DNA of 8,446 bases, from the NCBI GenBank assembly GCA_945874095.1, contig CAMCFM010000154.1, forward strand, positions 1 through 8,446, written 5' to 3'. Below are positions 1 through 5,713 of the stretch, in pieces. The notes beneath the pieces were generated by a model. It made no database searches, was not told the origin of the DNA, and saw nothing but the letters and a program-made list of their open reading frames with translations. This DNA comes from Candidatus Kuenenia stuttgartensis. GTDB lineage: Bacteria; Planctomycetota; Planctomycetia; Isosphaerales; Isosphaeraceae. The translations under genes and the position numbers were made by a program. The first letter of the stretch is position 1, and each line of letters opens with the position of its first letter.

Positions 1-1799
1 CCAGCTGTACCAACGGTCAGATCATTCAGAATGGCGTTGGCGGTGAATGTGTTACCCGTAACGTTCGCCAGGCCGGTGACGTTTGCCGTTCCACCCGTGA
101 TGGTTGTGTTGCCGTCGGTCAGGATCGATCCAATGGTTCCGGCGGTGAGGTTGGCTGTACCGGAAGCCCCGACTTCCAGAGAACCGATGTTGACGCCAGA
201 GGCGAGCAGTCCGCCGGTAACGTTGGCCAGGTTGGTGACCGAACCGGTGGTCAGTGTGCTGTTCCCGCCCGTCACATTCAGTGCGGTGAGTGTTCCGCCG
301 ACCAGATTGAGTTCACCCGCCGAATTGGCCGTGGTGATCGTGCCGTCTGAGATGTTGGCTGTTGCACCGGACTGAACAGTCAGGCTTCCAAGGCTGACAT
401 TTGAAAGCAGCGTTCCAGCCGTCACATTCGCATTGCCAGTAAACGTCCCACCAGAAAGATTGGATGTATTACCGTTCACAATCAGGCCGTTGAGTGTTCC
501 AGCCGTTTGATTCAGGTCGACGGAAGTGGTGGTGTTGCCAGAAATAATCGTTCCGCCAGAAATATTGGCGGATCCACCCACAGCGTTCAGCGTGGTTAGG
601 TTGCCATTGCTGATAGTCAAGATCCCATTGGATGTGACGTTGCCTAGGGAATTTGAAGCATTGCTCAACGCGATCGTAAATGTGCTGGCTGAGAAGTTTG
701 ATGCATTCGTAACATTGGCAGCACCACTCTGTGAGATCGCACCACCTGCGGTGACGGTCAGGTTACTGGCTGTAATCGTGTCCAGAATAACCGCATCTGT
801 GTCATTGATCGTGACATTCGTGCCGTTGGCAAGAACCGTTCCAAAGTTATTTCCACTGCCAGACACCGTGATGATGCCAGTGGATGTGAAGTTGGCTGTG
901 CCAGTGACGGTGATTGAACCGGCTGTTTGGTTGATGATACCACTGGTCGCTGTGACATTTAGACCTGGCGATGAGATCGAATTGTTTAAAGAAACTGTAT
1001 TACCTGTAAGACTGATCGTTCCTGTATTGTTTGCAGTAAGGGGATTTGAAATCGTGACTGAATTTCCTGTGTTTTTAAGAATCAGTGAACTGTTGTCAAA
1101 ATATGATGCGTTCGCTACTGAGATTGAGCCTGAAGAAGCATTGGAAAATGTAACATTGACGTTATCAATAAAATTACCTGTGCTCCCTGTAGCATTCCCT
1201 AAACTGAAACTAACACCTGAGTTGGCTGTGCCATCGAGAATAATGATATCTGATAGAGTAGAATATGTACTATTGATTGTAAGAGTGTTTGTTCCTAAAC
1301 CCGATATATTAGCATCATCAGTAAAATTGGTGAAAGTTGCTGTCGAAGTAAGCGTGTAATTACCACTATCAGTGGTTGAAATAATCTCAATTGCTTCGTT
1401 ATCAGCATCTGCGGTGATCGTAAGTGTAGAGCCACCGTCATAGTTCAGTGTGGCCAATAACTGCCGCTTTTCCAAAGACGTCTCAATAAACGAAAACGCA
1501 AACGCCCGCTTGGTGCGTTCGAGACTTTCCTCGCTAAACGGGTTGCGGATGGTCAGGGCAGAAACACGACGGGAAACACCACGACGAAGCCGGGCAAAAA
1601 CACCGGTCGAACGATCGGCCACCACCTGAGTCGGCACCCAGACGTTCGAATCGTTGTTCAAGATCCGATAAAGCTGACGAACCGCCGCCGACTTCCGTTC
1701 TCTGTCAGGGGCATGATCGGCCGAAGTCTGAACACCGGTGAACCGGGCGAACAGGGATTGACGAATCTGACGGATCCGGGCGATAGCGGTCGTTTTCAT
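1..1799 (-). CDS. N-terminal part of a giant Asn/Thr/Gly-rich repetitive surface-type protein (3' end outside window)
   Basis: Reading the minus strand from the ATG at 1799 gives an uninterrupted frame of 599 codons that runs off the window. AGGAG (complement of 1805-1809) lies 5 nt before the ATG, a good ribosome binding site that fixes the start. Residues 1-108 are basic and not repetitive, with no hydrophobic signal-peptide core. Residues 109-116 read LEKRQLLA, resembling the L-E-x-R-x-L-L-(A/S) motif seen near the N-terminus of many large planctomycete proteins. From about residue 117 the sequence turns into short beta-strand-like turns rich in Asn, Thr, Ser, Gly and Val, with recurring NVTGG, NLTAG and GGTLT units. 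I see no cysteine in the 599 residues. This composition fits an extracellular beta-helix or adhesin-like protein, but no enzymatic domain is visible. Substrate, anchoring mode and total length are unknown. Coding status is well supported; function is inference. Confidence 0.88.
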   Translation of the reverse strand, partial: MKTTAIARIRQIRQSLFARFTGVQTSADHAPDRERKSAAVRQLYRILNNDSNVWVPTQVVADRSTGVFARLRRGVSRRVSALTIRNPFSEESLERTKRAFAFSFIETSLEKRQLLATLNYDGGSTLTITADADNEAIEIISTTDSGNYTLTSTATFTNFTDDANISGLGTNTLTINSTYSTLSDIIILDGTANSGVSFSLGNATGSTGNFIDNVNVTFSNASSGSISVANASYFDNSSLILKNTGNSVTISNPLTANNTGTISLTGNTVSLNNSISSPGLNVTATSGIINQTAGSITVTGTANFTSTGIITVSGSGNNFGTVLANGTNVTINDTDAVILDTITASNLTVTAGGAISQSGAANVTNASNFSASTFTIALSNASNSLGNVTSNGILTISNGNLTTLNAVGGSANISGGTIISGNTTTSVDLNQTAGTLNGLIVNGNTSNLSGGTFTGNANVTAGTLLSNVSLGSLTVQSGATANISDGTITTANSAGELNLVGGTLTALNVTGGNSTLTTGSVTNLANVTGGLLASGVNIGSLEVGASGTANLTAGTIGSILTDGNTTITGGTANVTGLANVTGNTFTANAILNDLTVGTA

Positions 1800-1804
1800 G
1801 GGAA

Positions 1805-1809
1805 CTCCT
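1805..1809 (-). promoter_or_regulatory. Ribosome binding site of the giant protein gene
   Basis: The minus strand reads AGGAG, then 5 nt (TTCCC), then ATG at 1799. It is the clearest Shine-Dalgarno sequence at any of the starts in the window and decides the start of the giant gene. Confidence 0.75.
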
Positions 1810-1865
1810 GGTCGATGATGAAAGCTGCGGAAGTGTTTGCGTACTGAATCTGAATGATTTGAGCA

Positions 1866-1898
1866 GGCTTGATCGACAGACGTTTTGCCTATCAAGCC
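1866..1898. repeat. 8-bp inverted repeat upstream of the giant protein gene
   Basis: GGCTTGAT (1866-1873) and ATCAAGCC (1891-1898) are perfect inverted arms separated by 17 nt. The element lies 67-99 nt upstream of the giant gene's start codon, so it could be an operator or a 5' leader hairpin. The wide spacer with two 8-bp arms suits a dimeric DNA-binding protein at least as well as an RNA stem. No terminator-like T-run follows. Function is inference. Confidence 0.4.
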
Positions 1899-2072
1899 GA
1901 TATAACTGGCGAGCATACGAAAACACGAACCGCAAATCAAGACACAATCTTCGCGTTTTCTGGAATGAGCGTTGATTTTTGTCATCATCAGCAAGTCGAC
2001 TGGACATCAGGGACTTGGACAGAATCGGAGGGAGCTAAGCCTAAACCGCGATCACGCTCAGAAGCGTCTTTC

Positions 2073-2098
2073 TGTAGGCCCGGTCCCCTGACCGGGCG
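2073..2098 (+). repeat. Short hairpin repeat, copy 1
   Basis: Perfect 8-bp stem: GCCCGGTC (2078-2085), loop CCCT, GACCGGGC (2090-2097), preceded by TGTAG. It matches copy 2 in the opposite orientation apart from paired changes in the stem and a one-base loop difference. It resembles a REP-type palindromic repeat. No transposase is nearby. Confidence 0.7.
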
Positions 2099-2181
2099 AG
2101 GTTTTGTCCCTCCAGTCCAGACGTACGTAATGTCTTACGCAGAAGTAATATGAGTCGGAATTACAAAACAAATCCAAAGCC

Positions 2182-2208
2182 CGCCATGTCCAGGGGACAT
2201 GGCCTACA
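2182..2208 (-). repeat. Short hairpin repeat, copy 2 (inverted relative to copy 1)
   Basis: Perfect 9-bp stem: GCCATGTCC (2183-2191), loop AGG, GGACATGGC (2195-2203), followed by CTACA. On the minus strand it begins TGTAGGCCATGTCCCCTG, against TGTAGGCCCGGTCCCCTG in copy 1. The CG-to-AT change in one arm is matched in the other arm, so the stem is preserved. Confidence 0.7.
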
Positions 2209-2256
2209 TCACAAGGTATTCTATATGAAGAGAGTGAATCGCAGTTGGCTCCACGA

Positions 2257-2294
2257 TTAGGCATGTCCGCTAGTCATCAGGGGATATGGCCTAA
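2257..2294 (-). repeat. Diverged hairpin repeat, copy 3
   Basis: TTAGGCATGTCC (2257-2268) pairs with GGATATGGCCTAA (2282-2294) across 12 bp, with one bulged G and one G-T pair. The segment CAGGGGATATGGCCTA (2278-2293) matches CAGGGGACATGGCCTA of copy 2 with one change. The loop is longer (13 nt) than in copies 1 and 2, so this is a degenerate or expanded member. Confidence 0.55.
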
Positions 2295-2412
2295 CATCCG
2301 ATCGCTCTCATCGCATAAAAACCAACGACAACGAACACTCACAAATTCTAATAAGCGAACAATACGCATTGTAGGGATTCTAAGGCGTTTAGATAAAAAT
2401 AAAAAGGCCCTG

Positions 2413-2456
2413 AAAAAAACGACGCGACCTGGCATGGAAACCTTGATCGCGTCGTT
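2413..2456 (-). terminator. Rho-independent terminator of the oxidoreductase gene
   Basis: On the minus strand AACGACGCGA (complement of 2447-2456) pairs perfectly with TCGCGTCGTT (complement of 2418-2427). The last T's of the stem run into a seven-T tract (complement of 2413-2419). The hairpin begins 16 nt past the stop codon at 2473-2475. Stem, loop and T-run in this order are the standard intrinsic terminator layout. On the plus strand no T-run follows the hairpin, so it should act in one direction only. Confidence 0.85.
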
Positions 2457-2472
2457 GAGATGATTCAGACTC

Positions 2473-3777
2473 TTACAGGGTAGGAAGTTTCCAGGGGTCG
2501 CGACGTTCCCGGTCAAGCCAGGTATTCGCGACAGGGTCTCCTACAAACTCCCACTTGACGGGATCCCATCGCAGGGTTCGACGCTCCCAATAAGCGATGT
2601 TGCCGAGAATGCTGATGGCAACGGAGCGGGCCCCGATCTCGACATCGGCCAGAGGCTTCTGTCGCGACCGGATACAATCAAGCCAGTTACGATGGTGTCC
2701 AGGAGATTTGGCGATGTGCACATCCTTATCACCCAGAGGCTTTTTGACGATCGTTTCAGGATCGCTCGAAAGATGGCCACGATCGATCCGAAGTGTTCCA
2801 GCCGTGCCCGTGAAAGTGCAGCCGCTGGGGCCTCCATGAATCATGGTCACACCGTTGGGATATCGGTAAGTGACTCCACTGGTGGCTTTAGGATCGACTG
2901 GAGGGATGATCTCGACAGGGTCGCTGGCATCCATTCCCAGGCACCACTGGGCGATATCATAATGATGAGCGCCCATATCACTATGGCCTCCGCCCGCATA
3001 TTCACGATACTTACGCCAAGCGGGAAAGAGTTTGTGAACACCGCGAGGGCTCAGAACCGAGCTATAGGGCCGCATGGGAGCTGGCCCAAGCCAAAGATCC
3101 CAGTCAAGCCCAGGCTCCATCTCTTCGCCGGGCAGGTCGCACCAAATGCTGGGTTCACCAACGCCGACTGTCACGCTGACAATCTGCCCAAGCCGGCCAC
3201 TTTGGATCATTTCAGCAGCCTCACGAAACGGCCCGAAGACACCTGAGCGTTGCTGGCTACCGGTCTGAAAGACTTTGTCATACTTACGAGCCACGTCGAT
3301 GCATCGTTTGGCTTCAGCGAGTGTGAGAGTCAGAGGTTTTTCGCAATAAACATCCTTCCCGGCCTTCATTGCTTCGATGGCCTGAATGGCATGCCAGTGT
3401 TCGGGAGTGGCGATACAGACAGCGTCGATATCTTTTCTGGCGATCATCTCACGGAAGTCAGTGTAAGGGGTACATCCTTTGTAAGGAGTCTTGCCTTCAT
3501 AGGCTTTTTCGACACGCGTTTTAGCAGCATCGCGTCGATTCTTATCCACTTCGCAGACAGCAACAGCCTGAACATCGCCAAAACCGAGGAGAGTTTTGAG
3601 GTGATAATCGTTCGCCATGAGACCACAACCGATGAACCCCACGGTGACCCGCTCACTGGGAGCCGGCTTATCCTGACGCCCGAAAACAGACGAGGGAACG
3701 ATGGTTGGAAAGGCAAAAGAGCCTAAGGCGACCCGACCGATCAGGTTCCGTCTCGTCATATCGTTGGAAGGTCGCAT
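2473..3777 (-). CDS. Tat-exported Gfo/Idh/MocA family NAD(P)-dependent oxidoreductase
   Basis: The 434-residue protein starts with a twin-arginine type leader (M7-TRRNLIG, then a hydrophobic stretch to about residue 27), indicating folded export by the Tat pathway. A Rossmann nucleotide-binding start follows: VGFIGCGLMA (46-55). CEKP (145-148) is the family's conserved EKP motif, whose lysine contributes to the active site. The C-terminal half has GGGHSDMGAHHYDIAQW (262-278), where H/D/H residues typical of substrate-binding domains sit. It ends RERRDPWKL, a tail common in planctomycete paralogues. Length and domain order are normal for these planctomycete sugar or polyol dehydrogenase-like proteins; the true substrate cannot be read from the sequence. 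The start is ATG 3777 or ATG 3759 (M7), neither with a good ribosome binding site. The gene is monocistronic, with its own terminator at 2413-2456. Confidence 0.95.
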   Translation of the reverse strand: MRPSNDMTRRNLIGRVALGSFAFPTIVPSSVFGRQDKPAPSERVTVGFIGCGLMANDYHLKTLLGFGDVQAVAVCEVDKNRRDAAKTRVEKAYEGKTPYKGCTPYTDFREMIARKDIDAVCIATPEHWHAIQAIEAMKAGKDVYCEKPLTLTLAEAKRCIDVARKYDKVFQTGSQQRSGVFGPFREAAEMIQSGRLGQIVSVTVGVGEPSIWCDLPGEEMEPGLDWDLWLGPAPMRPYSSVLSPRGVHKLFPAWRKYREYAGGGHSDMGAHHYDIAQWCLGMDASDPVEIIPPVDPKATSGVTYRYPNGVTMIHGGPSGCTFTGTAGTLRIDRGHLSSDPETIVKKPLGDKDVHIAKSPGHHRNWLDCIRSRQKPLADVEIGARSVAISILGNIAYWERRTLRWDPVKWEFVGDPVANTWLDRERRDPWKLPTL

Positions 3778-3831
3778 GATTTAGTAGTACCCTGCAGTGA
3801 CTGGTATGAGATTTTCAGGAGGGATGAAGAA

Positions 3832-3861
3832 TCTATAAAGATATCTTGGAAGAGCAACCAA
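3832..3861 (-). promoter_or_regulatory. Weak candidate promoter for the oxidoreductase gene
   Basis: On the minus strand TTGGTT (complement of 3856-3861) and TATAGA (complement of 3832-3837) are 18 nt apart and lie 55-84 nt upstream of the start. Matches to the sigma-70 consensus are only 3/6 and 4/6. A 10-bp palindrome AAGATATCTT (3838-3847) sits between the two boxes and could be an operator. Weak evidence. Confidence 0.22.
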
Positions 3862-3905
3862 AAGCAAGACTTGCAAGCATTTTTTCTCTGATCTGCCGCA
3901 GATAA

Positions 3906-4270
3906 CCTAGCCGCAGGTTCGCAGAAGAGAATAACCGGAATGTATGAATCGGTGAATGAACCTAGCCGCAGGGCGCTAGCCCCCGGTTCGCGGAAGATAA
4001 TAACCGGGATGTTTGAACCTAGCCGCAGGGCGCTAGCCCCCGGTTCGCAGAAGAGAATAACCGGGGTGTATGAATCTAGCCCCCGGTTCGCGGAAGATAA
4101 ACAACGGGCATGTTTGAATCGGTGTTTGAACCTAGCCGCAGGGCGCTAGCCCCCAGTTCGCAGAAGATAATAACCAGGATGTTTGAATCGGTGTTTGAAC
4201 CTAGCCGCCGGGAGCTAGCCCCCGGTTCGCAGAAGAGAAACAACCGGGGCTAGCGCCAAGACCGGCTAGA
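3906..4270. repeat. Array of six GC-rich hairpin repeat units (55-70 bp)
   Basis: Units begin at 3906, 3961, 4018, 4076, 4131 and 4200, with lengths near 55, 57, 58, 55, 69 and 70 bp. A full unit starts CCTAGCCGCAGGGCGCTAGC, continues CCCCGGTTCGC-A/G-GAAGA and closes with AACCGGG and a TGTTTGAA-type spacer. CCCGGTT and AACCGGG form a 7-bp stem in units 2 and 3. Unit 1 lacks 14 bp between two GG copies. Unit 4 lacks 14 bp between two CTAGCC copies, consistent with deletion between short direct repeats. Unit 5 has changes in both arms that break the stem. Unit 6 runs into an inverted half copy, giving a 13-bp stem (4214-4227 with 4242-4254, one bulged C). No cas genes and no transposase are nearby. 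Confidence 0.85.
4214..4254. repeat. Long hairpin closing the repeat array
   Basis: GCTAGCCCCCGGTT (4214-4227) pairs with AACCGGGGCTAGC (4242-4254) over 13 bp with a single extra C. It forms where the last direct unit meets an inverted partial copy. The minus strand from about 4269 to 4242 reads CTAGCCGGTCTTGGCGCTAG and then CCCCGGTT, resembling the start of a unit. There is no T-run, so it is not an intrinsic terminator. Confidence 0.65.
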
Positions 4271-4512
4271 TAACAGCCAGGTTCTGCTTGGCTAGGTTCA
4301 GCCAAAAAGCGGAAGTTGTTTTCTGCCCGTTCCTTAAAACGCTTAATCCGTTTCCGAAAGCAGCCCCATACCGCCACAGAAGTTGAGCCTGACCCACAAC
4401 CACGAGAGATCCATAAAAGCCTATGCACTAGAACACTTTACGCTGAAAAACAGAGGCACGCTTGTACCGTAAGGATTTCTGACCGTTGTCAGAAAACCAA
4501 AATCATCCCCAA
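4271..4512. other. Non-coding DNA between repeat array and kinase promoter
   Basis: No supported gene or RNA. A partial inverted trace of the array unit (minus strand GAACCTAGCC, complement of about 4291-4300) is visible, with a small AGCCA/TGGCT stem nearby. Otherwise nothing recognisable. Confidence 0.5.
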
Positions 4513-4541
4513 TTTACGACAACATACGAATCTGATATGAT
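4513..4541 (+). promoter_or_regulatory. Candidate sigma-70-type promoter of the kinase gene
   Basis: TTTACG (4513-4518) and TATGAT (4536-4541) are separated by exactly 17 nt. The -10 box matches TATAAT at 5/6 and carries an extended -10 TG at 4533-4534. The -35 box matches at 4/6. Transcription would begin near 4548, leaving a leader of about 30 nt before the ATG at 4577. Confidence 0.5.
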
Positions 4542-4576
4542 GAAAACAATTACGGAAGTAATGTCAGTAATGAACG

Positions 4577-5713
4577 ATGCTCTGGGCAATTGTCATGGCG
4601 AACGAAGATCGAACAATTAGTGAAGACCAAACACGGATGGGAGATGTGATAGCCACTGACCCTCAGAGTATTGGAGAAGAGGGGACACATTCGAACGAGA
4701 ATGAAGACTCGGATTTCTCCAGTTTTGGAGAACAGGACTTATCGAATCGCTATCAACAAGGTAAATTGCTTGGCAGTGGAGGAATGGGTGAAGTTTTTCT
4801 GGCGCAGGATACCAAGCTTAATCAAAAGTGCGCAATAAAAAGGATTCGGGTGACCTCTGAGGGTACTAGAAATGTATTAAAAAGATTTAAGACTGAGAAA
4901 GATACAATTTTACAGATTGAACATCCATATGTTGTACGAATTCGCGAATTTGGTAGAGATGAGAAAGGCCCATTTATTATCCTAGATTATGTCGACGGAG
5001 GTACACTTAATGAAAAACTGGCATCGGGTCCGTTGAGTATTGAGAACTCCATTGAAATTACGTGTAAATTATGCGAAGGTTTAGAAAAAGCCCATTCAAT
5101 AGGAATTATTCACCGAGATATAAAGCCTTCGAATATCCTAATGAGTTCTGATGGAAACCCTAAGCTAACAGATTTTGGACTAGCTCGAGATAATACTTCA
5201 GATTCGATAAAAACAAAAACTGGTGTTGTATTTGGTACACCAGATTATATGTCGCCTGAACAGCGTAAAGATGCAAATCTTACAGATAAAAGGAGCGACC
5301 TATGGAGTTTAGGAGCAACTTTGTATAAGATGGTCACTGGAAAGAGTCCAAAGGTGATTCGACTAGATCAATTGCCAGCAGGGTTGGCAAAAGTGATAGG
5401 CAAAGTTCTTGAAGAAAATAAGGATGATCGGTATCAGACTGCCTTGGAATTTCGTGACGCTTTGAAAGATTGTCTTGAAGACCCATTAGCAATCAAAGAT
5501 AGTGGACCTGGTAAGTGTCAAAACTGTCGCACAAAAAATGAATCAGGTCGGCAATTCTGTCGGAATTGTGCTGCGTCACTATCGGCGAACTGCATGAATT
5601 GCGGCAAAACGATCCCAGTCTGGGATGAAGTGTGTGATGGATGTGCAACGAAACAATCGCCTTTACTTTCAAAACGTCGCTCAGAATTCACGATCCAGCA
5701 AAAAAAAAGCTGA
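4577..5713 (+). CDS. Serine/threonine protein kinase with C-terminal double zinc ribbon (N-terminal part of a probable kinase-FGE fusion)
   Basis: A cytoplasmic-type Hanks kinase that should phosphorylate Ser/Thr on unknown partners. After an acidic N-terminus (about 1-57) come the glycine loop GSGGMGEV (66-73), AIK lysine K88, likely helix-C glutamate E107, catalytic HRDIKPSN (179-186), DFG (199-201), GTPDYMSPE (220-228) and D241-x-W243. All key catalytic residues are present. The domain ends near residue 300. Two CxxC...CxxC knuckle pairs follow (C314/C317/C328/C331 and C339/C342/C353/C356), a double zinc ribbon. No membrane segment is seen. The frame ends QQKKS-stop directly after a nine-A run. 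Losing one A would continue into the helical-repeat/FGE frame, so this 378-residue product may be a truncated form or one of two alternative products. Start: ATG 4577, or more naturally ATG 4595 (MANEDRT); neither has a strong ribosome binding site. GC is low compared with the oxidoreductase. Confidence 0.93.
   Translation: MLWAIVMANEDRTISEDQTRMGDVIATDPQSIGEEGTHSNENEDSDFSSFGEQDLSNRYQQGKLLGSGGMGEVFLAQDTKLNQKCAIKRIRVTSEGTRNVLKRFKTEKDTILQIEHPYVVRIREFGRDEKGPFIILDYVDGGTLNEKLASGPLSIENSIEITCKLCEGLEKAHSIGIIHRDIKPSNILMSSDGNPKLTDFGLARDNTSDSIKTKTGVVFGTPDYMSPEQRKDANLTDKRSDLWSLGATLYKMVTGKSPKVIRLDQLPAGLAKVIGKVLEENKDDRYQTALEFRDALKDCLEDPLAIKDSGPGKCQNCRTKNESGRQFCRNCAASLSANCMNCGKTIPVWDEVCDGCATKQSPLLSKRRSEFTIQQKKS
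5514..5646 (+). other. Double zinc ribbon coding segment
   Basis: This segment encodes kinase residues 313-356, with four CxxC knuckles (C314-x2-C317, C328-x2-C331, C339-x2-C342, C353-x2-C356). Such ribbons commonly link planctomycete kinases to C-terminal modules, probably for protein contacts. It ends about 53 nt before the frame junction. Confidence 0.8.

Larger units (their letters stand above)
1800..2412. other. Intergenic region between giant gene and oxidoreductase terminator
   Basis: No convincing gene is present on either strand. Open stretches here are short, lack start signals and have no recognisable protein features. The region holds the upstream DNA of the giant gene, the inverted repeat at 1866-1898, a small hairpin (ACGCT/AGCGT, 2054-2067) and three related hairpin elements between 2073 and 2294. 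I found no convincing -35/-10 pair for the giant gene. Confidence 0.6.

Noticed and set aside
526..1359. Long plus-strand open frame (277 codons) opposite the giant gene, and a similar one at 31-375
   Set aside because: They are antisense to a well-supported frame with a ribosome binding site. Their Val/Pro/Leu-rich translation is what the reverse complement of Asn/Thr/Gly codons gives, so they are composition artefacts.
1705..2264. Several short open frames on both strands around 1705-2264
   Set aside because: They overlap the real N-terminal domain or the hairpin repeats, have no start signals and no protein-like features.
2541..3726. Open frames inside and opposite the oxidoreductase
   Set aside because: They are shadows of the 434-residue oxidoreductase, which has motifs across its whole length.
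3940..4149. 69-codon frame translating the hairpin array (PSRRALAPGS repeats)
   Set aside because: It is a translation of the DNA repeat units; phase depends on unit length and there is no independent coding evidence.
3906..4270. Possible CRISPR array
   Set aside because: Units are adjacent or nearly so, with variable length and related spacers rather than unique spacers of uniform size. There are no cas genes.
4201..4428. Minus-strand 75-codon frame across the end of the array
   Set aside because: It mainly translates the inverted hairpin copy and shows no coding signal.
5697..5710. Classical -1 programmed ribosomal frameshift at A-AAA-AAA
   Set aside because: A -1 slip from the kinase frame does not enter the downstream frame; +1 or -2 is needed. 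I see no supporting stem placed for -1 frameshifting.
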